DNA from: Proteles cristata cristata
Taxonomy: Eukaryota; Chordata; Mammalia; Carnivora; Hyaenidae
Reading direction: 5' to 3'
Assembly: GCA_017311185.1 (NCBI GenBank)
Contig: JAESUZ010000443.1
Coordinates: 620,001-684,000 of the forward strand
DNA: 64,000 nt
The notes beneath the pieces were generated by a model. The model made no database searches and had not been told where the DNA came from. It was given only the letters and a program-made list of their open reading frames with translations. The translations under genes were made by a program, and so were the position numbers. Shown piece by piece: positions 24,575 through 36,016 of this stretch (within the stretch, counting starts at the first letter, position 1; each line of letters opens with the position of its first letter).

Positions 24575-24870
24575 ATGCTGGTATGCACATGCATTATTTG
24601 CATTTCACTCAACCCTATGATGGCAGGCATCCTTATTGACATTATACAGAGTAGGGAACTCAGAAAGGTCTGAGTAGGGAGAAAACCAAGTATGAGAACT
24701 CAAGCTCTATTACTACTAACTTGCATCCTTGGGTAAGTCACATAACTGTTCTGGACCTCAGTGTCATCTTTAGCTTTTGAAAAAACAAACAAACCCAAAA
24801 ACCATAAAACAAAAATCCTGCCTTCTCACATTATTCTGACAATTATAGAAGTTAAATATTTATTAAAGAA
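24575..24870. mobile_element. Two MIR fragments, opposed
   Basis: 24575-24665 (CATTATTTGCATTTCACTCAACCC...) reads as MIR on the minus strand. 24695-24870 (AACTTGCATCCTTGGGTAAGTCAC...GGACCTCAGTGTCATC) reads as MIR on the plus strand. Confidence 0.5.
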
Positions 24871-25244
24871 CTCTGGGCAGAACAGAACAATATTCAAAAA
24901 TTGATTATCATCTCAAAAATAAACACTTAAATATATTTTTTTAATGCAGTGATGAAGTCCTGATATCTGGAACAGGAATGGCAAAGGTCTCAGAAACAAG
25001 ACCTACTGTGAAGCGTGGAGTCCCAAGTCTTTGGTTTAATTACCAATATCCACCCCAAAAGTAGTGGGGCCCCTAATTAAGTCATACTCAAAAAATTCTA
25101 CATAAAATGAGACATTTCATTAGACGTGGCTAAAAGTGACTGACAGAGGAGAGAAATGTCAACTGGCATCTGAGGGTGGATCCAAAAGCTTTCTCATGGA
25201 AAAACAAAGAAGAAATTCTAAAGAATTAAGAATTATTTAATATA

Positions 25245-25451
25245 TAGGGAGGCTCAGTCAGTTAAGTGTCCGGACTCGATCCCTTCTCAGGTCATGATCT
25301 CAGTTTCTGAGCTTGAGCCCCCAGATGGGCTCCACACTGACAGCAAGGAGCTTGCTTGGGATTTTCTCTCCCCACTCCCTCTGCTCCTCACACACACACA
25401 CTCTCTTCCTCTCTCTTTCTCTGTCTCAATATAAATAAATAAATTTAAAAA
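25245..25451 (+). mobile_element. SINEC, 5' truncated or head-diverged
   Basis: It starts at GGAGGCTCAGTCAGTTAAGTG, so the first dozen or so bases of the head are missing. The target duplication AAGAATTATTTAATATA at 25228-25244 and AAGAATCATTTAATATA at 25452-25468 shows that the short head was how it inserted. Confidence 0.9.
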
Positions 25452-26360
25452 AAGAATCATTTAATATACAGAGAAAAACGTGATAACTTAGCTGTTCATA
25501 CAATTCTCACCGAATTACAAATTATAAAATAACTGTTGTTTGGGAATAATGTGTTGAATTTTCAAAAAAATTCAAAAGGCATTCTGAATGCTTTATGTAA
25601 GGACATATATAAACACAATATTAATAAAGTTTCCAGGATAAATATATTAAAAAAGTGTTTAAGGGAACAGCAAAGTTTCATCTACCTGAAATCACTTCTG
25701 TGTAACACCATTTCTCAAGGATGCTGGAAAAATGAGGTTGCATTCTAGTTTAGTAGTATGCAAGGTGCCACAGCATGCTTTTAAGAATTCAGACCCTGTT
25801 TTAAGCATGATATGTGACAGTAAACAAACATTCTTTCCAGAGTTATAATATATGAAAAAATGAGAGTATACCTTCTTTGGATAAGAATCCATTTCCAATA
25901 AAGCCAAGCAACGGAATAAATCGGTTAGCTCTATCTGAAGGAAGCATGAAGGAAGAACTAATTGCTAAAAACTCCATGGAGTTTTGTAGTGATAAGAATG
26001 TTTGCTAGAGTACTGACGGCATTTACAAAAGGCTATTATAGTTTACTTCATGTTACATTTTATTGCATTTAATTCTGTCACTGTTTTATTGACATTCGAC
26101 TGAACCTTCAAACATGTCAGCCTGGCCTCATGCTTTTTGTCTATACATCATCATCATTTCCTGTTAGTGTCCTACATATATTCTAGGCTGAATTCTAGGT
26201 TTCAGGAAACCTTTCTGTTTCCTGAAATTGCTCTTACTATCCTACATCGGCTTTTATCCCTGTCTTTCTGAATCCTATAGGAAAGCCCATGACAGAGTCT
26301 ATCAACTCCATAAAGCCTTTTCTGAAATATCCCCACTGCTCCCAGCACAAGCAGACTCTT

Positions 26361-26575
26361 TTTTTTTTAATGTTTTATTTATTTCTAGGAGAGAGAGAGA
26401 GAGACAGCATGAGCAGGGGAGGGTCAGAGAGAGAGGGAGTCACAGACTGAAACGGGCTCCAGGCTCTGAGCTGGCAGTCAGCACAGAGCCCGACGCGGGG
26501 CTCGAACCCACGAATCGCGAGATCATGACCCAAGCGAAAGTCGGACGCTCAACCGACTAAGCCACCTGGGCGCTC
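26361..26575 (-). mobile_element. SINEC (young feliform type)
   Basis: The perfect 15-base target duplication CACAAGCAGACTCTT is at 26346-26360 and 26576-26590. The body is nearly consensus. Confidence 0.96.
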
Positions 26576-26625
26576 CACAAGCAGACTCTTCCCATTAGAA
26601 CTATGACATTCTATTGTTACCATTT

Positions 26626-26713
26626 TAAGTTTATTTATTTATTTTGAGAAACAGAGACAGCATTGATGGGGGAGGGGGAGAGAGAGTGAGAGAGTGAGAG
26701 AGTGAGAGAGTGA

Positions 26714-26752
<39 letters not shown>

Positions 26753-26860
26753 CAAAGCAGGCACTGTGCTATTAGCAGGGCTTGACCACACAAACTGCAA
26801 GACCGTGACCTGAGCCAAAAACCAAGAGTGGGATACTTAACTAACTGAGCCCATGCTCCC
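26626..26860 (-). mobile_element. SINEC with expanded GA tract
   Basis: The target duplication TATTGTTACCATTT is at 26612-26625 and, with one mismatch, at 26861-26874. It is only about 36 bases from the preceding SINE. Confidence 0.9.
26679..26750 (+). repeat. GAGAGAGT octamer repeat plus (GA)n
   Basis: About five units of an 8-base GAGAGAGT motif are followed by around 13 GA units, inside the SINE body. Confidence 0.93.
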
Positions 26861-26949
26861 TATTGTTACCGTTTGTGCCATAGTTACTCAAATCTTTTAT
26901 CTCGCAGGCATCTAAGTAAGATACATGAAAAAAGTATGAGAGTAAAACA

Positions 26950-27115
26950 GGCAAGAGTATCCCAGCTCCAGTGTGTGACCAATCAAGATATTAACTCCCT
27001 AGAGCCTTAGATCCCTGCTCTGAAGAATGGGAAAATCATTACTGACTTTACAGGTTTGTGCTTATGTAAAACATCAAGTCTGAAATGAACCTACGGATCA
27101 ATAAATGCATACATT
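26950..27115 (+). mobile_element. MIR (degraded)
   Basis: CCAGTGTGTGACCAATCAAG...CCTTAGATCCCTGCTCTGAAGAATGGG...GGATCAATAAATGCAT is compatible with MIR. Confidence 0.45.
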
Positions 27116-27954
27116 TTGCCTTATGCCTCTGATCCTACAAAAAAGAAGAGAGGGGGTATTAGAAAGTCACTCTAAACTATTTTTAACTTTCCAGATCCTC
27201 TCCTTTTCTTTGCACTTACTCTGCTCTTCCTGAAGGTTTAGATATGTGATTTTCTAAACTGACTGTACATTAATTAATTATGATCATTGGTTTAAGTGAC
27301 AAGTGGAAGGTTCCACCAATTTCTTGGGCAAACATGCAGACTTGTAGTCCTGTATTTGTAAGAGTATGGACATAAAGATGTGGAAAGGAAAGGAAGGCTG
27401 CTTCTGTATCTTTAACAAGCAGTCACACAGTCAGAAGTTAGAACCCGGTACCACAACATGGTACCACCACGCACAGTGGTGAACTTAAGAAAACAACCCA
27501 GGTTATATCCTTAAGATATTTTACTTATAACCAGTTATTGCTTTAATGAAATTCATCAGAGAACATGAAACCCTCATTCAACCTTTTTTTTTCCCCAACA
27601 ATGCAAATTAGTACTGGGCAGTAATTCAAGAAACTGAAAACAAATCCCAACAATGGGTGATTCCTCTCACCAGATGCACTAATAGAAGATAATCAGGAAC
27701 AAGAAAAGCATCAGACAAAGTTTGAACAGATAAAAAATATAAACCCTCCAAAGCTGTATTACTTACTATCCACTTCTGCTTTAAAAATATATCCCTTTGT
27801 AAGTATTCACATTCCCACAAAAACTATACTGATAGAATATGTTTTGTTCCTTTAGAGAACACATTTAAAATTTGCTGTTTAAACTTAAGAGGTTACACAT
27901 ATAAAACTTTCAAAAAGGACTGCCTGGGCGAGAGGGTCTTGAGGAATGGAGATG

Positions 27955-28022
27955 TTATTCATCACTAACAACTACCACAAGACCTGGTACACTTAAGTCA
28001 TTCAATAAGCTTTTGTTGCTTA
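27955..28022 (+). mobile_element. L2-like 3' end fragment
   Basis: CCACAAGACCTGGTACACTT...TCATTCAATAAGCTTTTG matches the tail of LINE2 loosely. Confidence 0.35.
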
Positions 28023-29414
28023 AGCTGACATTGCAGTTAAGGCTGCTGTATCAACACAAACAAGCACCAGCACAATTACCTGCACTTTAATGTAATTTCA
28101 AAACCATTTAGTAAATAAATTGAAACAAGTCAGTATCACTTATGGTTAGAAATCAGTTAAAAAATAATTCAGAAAGTAGCTGGACCTTTCAAACTAAATG
28201 AGAGCATTTCCTAAGAGCAACTGTAAACAAGGCCAGTTGCAAGGTGGAAGATCCACGTCCGCTTGTAGTAGATTGCAGGAGGCCACCTTAACAGATTTCA
28301 TTACGGTGCCACCAAGGGCAAATATTATGAACCTAATTAAGTAATTAGTAAGAGATTTCCTATATGAAAATAATACTTCCTCCTCTTAAAAGTGGCCACC
28401 TATTGGGTTTGTAAATTAGCAGTATTTAAGAAAAGGCAAACAATATACTTGGGATAGGCTACATGTTATCAAAAAAAAGCAATCCAAAAACAAACTCAAG
28501 TGTTTAATTATAGGAAGCTAATGCGGTTCCCTATGAGGTTTTAGATAATTGTTTATTTTACCATATAAACATGACTATAAAAAATATAAGGCTATCTAAT
28601 GGGAAAGTGCTACTGTTAATTACTGTTATACTAGTTGAAATCTGTTGAAACATTTAAAACCATGTAGGCTACTGGAATTGATTTTAATTTTCCAGATGCC
28701 CTACATAGTGGAAATCTGCCTTTAACAATAGCCAATTCACAAAGCCTTATGTCATCATTAATTACATAATGACTAGGCTAATCATATACTCTGGATTCAA
28801 ATAGGCTTTAACACTGTATAAGACATGTTTATGTTACATGTTACCCTGATAAGCAACTCTATAAAACCACAGCAATTGAAAGAATTATGTTTCCACATAC
28901 TGAGATGTCTAACAAAATGGGTCACTTGAAACTCTATTATTTGTCCCCTGCTGGTTCAACTTTTCATAGAACTTAATGAGATGTTTGGGTGGCAGGGATT
29001 TTCATGAATCAAGATTATTTTCAAGTTACAAGGCTGAAGGAACAATGTGAGAATCACTCCTTTCAAGTCTAACCTAATAACGATATTGCTTTGCATTTCC
29101 TTCATTTGCTAAATCCATTACATAACACATTTTAAAAGCATGATGAACTCACATTAATTTCAGAGTAATTTAAAAGCAGACTGGTATACAATTTTTGAAG
29201 GAATTTAGTCACTGATATGGTTTCAGAATTGATTAATGTCCCACCTCTTGAAACAGCCTTCCTGCATGGAAGTATTTCTGCCTATACAGTGTTTACATGC
29301 CCGCACATACCACAATTTATCATGTTTCACTGCCTTTACTGGTTTTAAATATTCATGCTACAATACCTACAGAACAGAAACAAGTCAAAGCACATCTTTT
29401 AATAATTGTGCTTA

Positions 29415-29580
29415 TTAAAAAAAAAAAAAAAGAACTGGGAAGGATATAAATTTTTGGCCAATTTCCTCATTTTAAGAACATTAAAAAAAAAAAAAAAAAA
29501 ACAAGCTGAGACCCAGAGATTGATTTAGATACTGTCACAAGGTTATTTAGCATTGGGACTAGATCAAGAGTCTCTCTCAT
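29415..29580. repeat. Two poly-A runs and a MIR remnant
   Basis: A-runs of about 15 and 19 bases lie at 29417-29431 and 29484-29502. 29503-29580 (GCTGAGACCCAGAGATTG...CACAAGGTTATTTAGC) reads as MIR on the minus strand. The A-runs may be tails of insertions with nothing else left. Confidence 0.5.
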
Positions 29581-29963
29581 GACACAACTAGAGTAACCTA
29601 AGATTATTATCTTTACCATGGGCATTCCCTGAGAGCAGAAACTGGGTTCCTAGAAAAATTTTTTTAAAAACCACCATTCATAATTTAAAAATTACCATTT
29701 ATAAAAATCAACCCTCCACATCAATCTGTGAAGCATACACAATGTAAAAACTTGGTAAGTGATTGGTCTTGGCACTTCCATCAACATTGGCAAGGTGGAC
29801 CTGGAATTCAGGAACAGAAACAAAGCTCTTATGTTTTTACTTAACACTTGATTCAGGATTCACCTCTGTGCTGCTAGACCTTCAGCAGGGACTCCATATT
29901 TCTTGACAGGAGTATGGGATTGGTTGCTCACAACCACCATACAACCTTGTCATTGTAACCTAC

Positions 29964-30203
29964 CTCCTTGGCCATGTCTGTGTATTTCTGCTTTTCCTTT
30001 GGATCTAGAACAGCCCACCAATCAGCCAGAATCTTGGTAGCACCTCGGTTATCAAGCCGGGGGTGTTCCTGTCTTACAAGGGAGCGATGACGTTTGCAAA
30101 ATAAAAGAAATGCATTCATTGGTCTCCGGGCTCGCTGTTCTGGTGATTCATCATCAGTCTCACCAACATCTTGCTCTAGGCCATCAGCCCCAAGGAGTTG
30201 AAC
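29964..30203 (-). CDS. BBX: BBX exon encoding most of the HMG box (residues 55-134)
   Basis: This exon carries 80 codons, in phase 0 at both ends. It starts [15 protein letters not shown] after the acceptor TTAATAG and ends [10 protein letters not shown] at the donor GAG|GTAGGT. The Sox/TCF-like HMG box begins near residue 80 with [15 protein letters not shown] and runs through [17 protein letters not shown] and LDPKEKQKY. Those aromatic and basic positions are the hallmark of the L-shaped DNA-binding fold that bends the minor groove. The box is finished by the next exon, so the HMG domain is split by an intron of about 12.2 kb. No frameshift or stop is present. The acidic, Glu/Asp-rich lead-in (residues 64-76) continues the charged N-terminal region of the preceding exon. 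Confidence 0.97.
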
Positions 30204-30479
30204 CTATTAACCAATCAAAACAAAAGACAAATGTTTAACACATCTTGGACAATTTTGCTTTAGCAATTAGTTTTGGTTTCCAAATTGTGTTTTTTTTCTT
30301 ACCTCCATTTAAACAACTTACAAATTGGAAAAAAAATTAATCATCAACAACTATTAGTGGTTGATAACCAACATACAATGTATTCTGCTTAGTTTCTATA
30401 GCAACCTGTGCATGTCCCTATTACAAACTATATTATATCATGTTACAATTGTTTACATTCCATCACCCCCCCCCTCATA

Positions 30480-30597
30480 CCCCCTACTAAACAGTGAACT
30501 CTTTGAGGACAAAAGTTATTTACCTTTACAATCACGGCATCTAGCTCAATGTCTGGTGTAATATCAGTACCTAACTAACTGCCCAATAAATAAATAA
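30480..30597 (+). mobile_element. L2-like 3' end
   Basis: CAGTGAACTCTTTGAGGACA...ATCTAGCTCAATGTCTGGTG...CCCAATAAATAAATAAA resembles the LINE2 3' end. It lies in the intron just upstream of the HMG-box exon. Confidence 0.55.
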
Positions 30598-31076
30598 ACC
30601 CATACTGTGAAATATCCATCTCAAGATTAACAACAACATTCACACACAAAAGAATACATGAATATTGGTTGTTACTCCTGTTTGGAAAGTGCTTTTCTAC
30701 AGCTAATAATATGAAAGTGTTTAACATAAAAGTAGGTAATAAAAATGTAATATATGCACATCACAAGTGGAACCTCCTACTGTAAAAATCAAAATAGACA
30801 TTGAACATTATTTGAAGGAAGAACTACGTAGTAAATTTTCAAGCTTGTAAATATCATTTAGTGAAATGCTATGATGACAGGAGTAAATTCACCTAGGCTT
30901 AAACCTTCACAATGGATTCTGAATCGCCCCTTTTCTTCAGCATTTCATTCAATTCACAGTCTTCAAGGACTTCTGCGAAGCTCTGATCCCACCCATTCCA
31001 TCTGTATAACTGTCATTACCACTGCCTGAGCCTATGACCTAGTGTTTCTCCTTCATTCTATTTTTGTTCGTATTTT

Positions 31077-31280
31077 TAAAGTGTTAATTTATTCTTTTTG
31101 AGAGAGAGAGAGAGAGAACAGAGACAATAAGTAGTGTATGGGAAGAGAGGGGACAGAGGATCCAAAGCAGGCTCCATGCTGACAGCAGCCAGCATGATGT
31201 GGGGCCTGAACTCATGAACCATGAGATAATGGCCTGAGCCGAAGCTGGACCTCAACTGACTGAGCCACCCTGATGCTCTG
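31077..31280 (-). mobile_element. SINEC, older copy
   Basis: TTAATTTATTCTTTTTGAGAGAG...ACTGACTGAGCCACCCTGATG. It is moderately diverged. Confidence 0.86.
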
Positions 31281-32021
31281 GCCTAGTCTTTCTGCTTCTA
31301 ATCTCTTGCATACTTCTTGCACATGGCTGCAGATACCTCTGATCATAGAATCTCAGAATATATTAGGGCTGTTAAAGATCTTCTAAGGCTGAAATATGAT
31401 TCTATGCGATTTCTTGAAAACAGTACAACCACAAGCAGAAGTCCAGAAGGCTTACTAAAGCTAGGTCGTTAGTTCCTTGTTTCATAGGTAAAATCAGGAA
31501 GGACTAAGGTAGTTGTTAGTCTGAATTATATAGTAGAGCATTACTTCTTCAATTTGAGTAGGCAGTAGAATCCCTGAAGGTCTTGTTAAATGAAACACAG
31601 ATTATTGGGTCCCTTTCCCAGAGTTTCCAATTCTGTAGGTCTGGAGTGGACCTTGTAACAAGTTCCCAGGTGATGATGATGCTGCTGGTCTGAAGATCAC
31701 ACTCTGAGAATCACTACTGTAAGGCAACTGTGTTCTTTTACATCATGTTTTATTGGGAACTGCTATAGATACTCTAGGATGAATCACTAGCTTAATCCAA
31801 TTTGGTATTTTTAAAAAGTCTTTTAAGTTTAAATTAAGTATTGCAAATGCATTTAACTAACCATCAATTATCTTCAAACAAAATAATATGGTGTAACAAT
31901 CTTGAAGTCGTAGCTATCTGATTTGGAAATACACTAGACATTATTATTGGGAGTGAAGAGTATAGATTTGGTTTCCTCATTATGTATACAATCATTAACA
32001 ATGATATGCATTTTCAAGGAG

Positions 32022-32078
32022 TATTTATTTAGCATTCTGAATGCTAAATAATAAGGAATATTTATTTAGCATTCTGAA
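32022..32078 (+). repeat. Short direct repeat overlapping a palindrome
   Basis: The 20 bases TATTTATTTAGCATTCTGAA occur at 32022-32041 and again at 32059-32078. The first copy also forms an inverted repeat with 13-base arms around a single T at 32038 (32025-32051). Confidence 0.95.
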
Positions 32079-32307
32079 ACTAAGAAGCTATAGGAACATC
32101 AAGACATAAAAAGTATATTATGTAGGTTGAGGAAATAACTATATTATCCCTTCAGAAAAGAGTAACTTTTGATTCAGTTACTAAATTATAAAACTCAAGC
32201 CAAGAGCTGGAAAAAAAGATAAATAAGACAAGATCCAAGGAGCTTAGTGTTTGGGGAGGCCAGGGGGAGAGAAAGAAAGAAAAGCAAATTAATTAAAAAG
32301 CAGTATG

Positions 32308-32526
32308 GGGGCGCCTGGGTGGCTTAGTCAGTTAAGCGTCCAACTTTCGCTTAGGTCATGATCTCGCGATTCGTGGGTTTGAGCCCCGTGTCGGGCTCTG
32401 TGCTGACTGCCAGCTCAGAGCCTGGAGCCTGTTTCAGAGTCTGTGTCTCCCTCTCTCTCTGACCCTCCCCTGCTCACGATGTCTCTCTCTCTCCTAGAAT
32501 TAAGTAAAAATATTAAAAAAAAAAAA
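32308..32526 (+). mobile_element. SINEC (young), first of a tandem pair
   Basis: The head is GGGGCGCCTGGGTGGCTTAGT and the tail ends in a long A-run. Target AAAAAGCAGTATG lies at 32295-32307, and again within 32527-32541 as AAAAAGCAGTATGATG. Confidence 0.94.
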
Positions 32527-32541
32527 AAAAGCAGTATGATG

Positions 32542-32743
32542 GGGGCGCCTGGGTGGCTCAGTTGGGTAAACATCTGACTTCGGCTCAGGTCATGATCTCA
32601 CAGTTCGTGGGTTCGAGCCTTGAGTCGGGCTCTGTACTGAGAGCCTGGAGCCTGTCTTCGGATTCAGTGTTTCCCTCTCTCTGACCCTCCCCCGCTCACG
32701 CTGTCTCTCTCTTTCTGAGAAATAAATAAAAAACACTAAAAAT
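32542..32743 (+). mobile_element. SINEC, second of a tandem pair
   Basis: The head is GGGGCGCCTGGGTGGCTCAGT, with a deletion around the CTGACTGCCAGCTC segment. The tail is AAATAAATAAAAAACACT. The right target copy AAAAAGCAGTACGATG is at 32744-32759. Confidence 0.94.
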
Positions 32744-33389
32744 AAAAAGCAGTACGATGACTATTACAAGGAGCCAGTGTTACAATGAAGCACTTGTGGA
32801 TTGGTGGAAGCACACCAAAGTCTCCCTAGAAAACATGTTTTCTGAGCCAGATTCTGAAAGTTGAATCAGAATGGGTCAGGTAGTCAATGGGGAGACACAG
32901 AAAACGAGAAAGGATTAAGGCTTGATGACTACTGATTGGTGTACAGTTCAATAGTACTGATAGATATAAGATTAGAAAAGGGACCCAGGACATGAGGTTG
33001 GAGAAATAAGTACGGGCACACTTCAAGAAGGATGTGCTATGTCATGTCAGATAACGTGCATTTAATCCTATAAATAAGTAGTTTTAGACTGTAAAAAAAA
33101 ACAAAACCATAAAACTAAAAAACCAAAAAACCTCAGGGGGAACAACATAGGTTATCATATTTTACCACAGGTTATTTATTTTGCCAAATATGAACATTGA
33201 AAAAAATGATGGTAACTATTGTTTAATGTTACAATTATTTCATTAAATTAACTAACCAAAATATGAATAAGTAAATAAATAAAATTATATAAAAGTAAAA
33301 AACTCTCTATCTGGACTTAAATTTTTCTTTCACCAGGGCCAAGTATACTTTATAACACATCAATACACATGCTAGACCAGGATACGGAA

Positions 33390-35420
33390 ACCACAGATGG
33401 ATGCAATGGAGAGCCATGAGTGGTTTTAAGCACAGGAGAGATATCGCCAGATATGTATTTTAAGATAACTCCTGTCAGCAGTGTAAAGCATGAATTATAA
33501 TATCAAAACTAGAAGCAACCCACACTAGAGAAACCATTTCAAAGTTTGTTCCCGCTGTCCAGGTAAGAAAGGTGACAAGGCTGAATCAAGGCTGTAATGA
33601 TGAGAATTAAGAAGTGAGAACAGAGACAATATTTATTTATGAGGTAGAGCCAAGAGAGCTGGTGTCGGTTAAACAAAAGAGTGCTTCTCGCTTCAGTGGC
33701 AAGATTCCTTCATACACAACAGAGAGTGCTTTTTCTCAAAGGAGAGAAATTAGATGGGGTGGGGAGCAGAAAGATCAGTACCAGGTAGCTAAATGTCAGA
33801 TGGTTCTCAGCAGAGAAGTCTTAGCTGGGATTATGAACTGAGGTATGAATACAAAGAAGGCAAGACTAGAAAAGTGGATGAGATCACCAAGTGTGGACTG
33901 AAAAGAGAAGGGTATTCAATGATTCCATTCTTTGACTCAGTAACTGTGTACTGGGGAGCTGACAGGGACCAGATACTGTTCTAGGTGGTAAATCCATAAG
34001 CATACAAACTCCTCGTCTTCATGAAGCCAAAGAACAGCATAGCTAGCCTTTCCTTCTGAACAGATCCCTCTGGCTGCGATGTTGAGAAAACACCATGGAA
34101 AGGTAAGAACAGAGGCACGGAGAGAGGCAGAATACATGCTAATCTGCACAAGAAATGGTGGTGGCTTGCACCAAGGAGGCCGTGGTAACCTTGCTAAGGA
34201 GGAGTCAAACTGAGAACCTATGTAGAAGGTATGGCTTGAGAATATGCTGATGGATGGATGGTTGCATATGAGACTTGAGCAAAAGAAAACAGATGAGCTT
34301 TCTGGTCTCACCAACTGGAAAGTTGGGGCCTCTCATTTAATGAGAAAGGGAAGACACAGGATAATAAGGTTCAAAGCTTCATTTTAAACAAATAGAGGTT
34401 CTGATTTGAGATCTAAGTGGATATGTCAAATAAACACTCAAAAATGTGAGTTTAGAATTTAAGGATTGAGAACAAAATTAAGAAGCCCAGGGTGGGACAC
34501 TTGGGTGGCTCAGTTGGGGTTAAGGATCCAAGTCTTGGTTTCTGTTCAGGTTATGATCTCAAGGTCCATGAGTTTGAACACTGCACTAGGCTCTGTGCAA
34601 ACAGTGCGGAACCTGCTTGGGATTCTCTCTCTCTCTCTCTCTTTGCCTTTCCCTTGCTCATTCTTTTTCTCTCAAAAAAGAAACTAATTTTTTTTAAAGC
34701 CCAGAGAACACTAATATTTGAGGGCAGAATAATGGAGGGACATCAAGTGAAAGAAACTAGGAAGTAGAGGCTGGGACTAGGAAGAGAAACAGCAAACAGC
34801 TTCTAGGACAAGTGAGCAACAGGCACAAAGGTGTGAGAATGATCAAATCACTATAAAGTTGGCCATGTCCTCAAACAGAATGAGTAATTCTAGTTTCTCT
34901 GAGAAAAGAAGGGGGAAGAAAAGATGGATGAGTGAAATAAGTGTACACAGGTGAGTAGAGGAAGATGAAGGAGTCATTTCTGGTGGCTTCTGTTCTCTCG
35001 GTAAAAGAGGAGAAAAAGGTCAACAATCAGAGAGACTATAAAGGGGATCCAGATAAGATGTCTGAGAAACAGAAAAAAACAGAAAAAGAAATGGAAGCTG
35101 ACCCAAGCACAGAACAAAAGACTGAATGGATGTCAAAGGTCTGAAGAATACTAAAACCATGTTTACAGAAGTTGTAGAGACACGAAATACGTACTCATTT
35201 ATTCTTCCACTGAACATATATCTATTCAATACTCGCTATGTGCCAGGTACCATCCTAGGCTCCAAACAGTAAGAGGGGGATATTCGGGGCAAGACCTCTG
35301 CTCTTACTGAGCTTATATTTTAGTCTGGCAAGACAGGCCTACAGGTATACACCTAAGCGCAAGTTAAATGGTAAGAAATGCCAGGAAGGAAACCCTTGGA
35401 CACGGAATGAGCTGGGTGGG
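33390..35420. repeat. Ancient unclassified repeat sequence
   Basis: CAATGGAGAGCCATGAGTGG, AGCACAGGAGAGATATCGCC, CTCTGGCTGCGATG, and CTCGCTATGTGCCAGGTACC (near 35231) match the wording of a dispersed ancient mammalian repeat I can recognise but not name. Related text occurs at about 950-1530. Boundaries are vague and a SINE (34491-34690) lies inside. Confidence 0.4.
34491..34690 (+). mobile_element. SINEC, older copy
   Basis: The head is GTGGGACACTTGGGTGGCTCAG, the body is a CT repeat, and the tail is CTCAAAAAAGAAACTAA. AAGCCCAG flanks both sides. Confidence 0.88.
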
Positions 35421-36016
35421 AGGGTCACCTGACATGATGAGGTCCCGTCTCTTGGGGAGGCAGTCCTTGTGCTGAGAGCTGAATGAGGAGGAGGATGAGG
35501 AGGAGGAACCAGTTCCGCCTAGACCTGGAGGAATGTGTGGCTTTCTAAAGTCACCTGCATGGTTGTGAGACTTTCTAAATGAGAGCTGGCTACTCAAGCA
35601 TGAGACCAGAGAGGAGACGTGGAGGACTGACTGACCACAGAGGACTGGTGGGGGTGAAAACAGCCAGGTGCCATGAAGGCGGCGATGAGGGCCAGAGTGG
35701 CCGTGAAGCTGCCCACAGAGGTAGGTGCCACACAGTGCATCAAATTTTATAAATACCCCCATCTCCACTGCACATGAGTGATGCCTGAAAATCATTACTT
35801 AATAGACAGAAATACCACTGAAGAAGGATGTGTTTCTGTCTTAGCTATTAGGAGGTATAGATACTTTAGGAGCTCTCAATATGTGTAATAAAAATCTAAA
35901 TTGAGTAGTTAAATAGGATTCAAGTTATAGAGACTTTTAGAAATGCATCTTTCTCACCAACCACTGTAGTTTCTGGAATGAATACTCAAAACTTCTGTGT
36001 TAAACAGAAGAATTAC

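Larger units (their letters stand above)
17812..29963 (-). other. BBX: BBX intron splitting the HMG box, about 12.2 kb
   Basis: This intron is phase 0 at both ends and separates MAKE from YKDAF within the HMG box. Its left half is repeat-dense: MIR, a Tigger1-like element broken by three SINEs, then SINEs at 19972, 22493, 23376, 24337, 25245, 26361 and 26626. From about 27120 to 29960 it is repeat-poor, with only an L2-like end near 27965, two poly-A runs and a MIR remnant near 29500. 20200-22490 and 22670-23370 hold nothing I recognise. Confidence 0.9.
30204..36016 (-). other. BBX: BBX first coding intron, about 5.8 kb
   Basis: This phase-0 intron lies between DIDK and VQLLG. It holds an L2-like 3' end (30480-30595), SINEs at 31077, 32308, 32541 and 34491, a short direct/inverted repeat at 32022-32078, and an ancient repeat family member or members over about 33390-35420. 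31290-32020 and 35420-35940 contain no recognised feature; the latter includes a GGA-rich patch near 35487-35515. Confidence 0.9.

Noticed and set aside
26228..26560. Arg/Glu-rich frames over GA tracts (also at 11915-12226 and 13698-13925)
   Set aside because: They are translations of the SINE body and GA repeats, and the same wording recurs wherever a young SINE lies.
33937..34314. 125-codon minus-strand frame
   Set aside because: It lies in an ancient repeat, with no recognised protein and no splice evidence.
35364..35795. 143-codon minus-strand frame close to the BBX start-codon exon
   Set aside because: It is downstream of the donor at 36017, inside the intron. The serine run comes from a GGA-rich simple patch.
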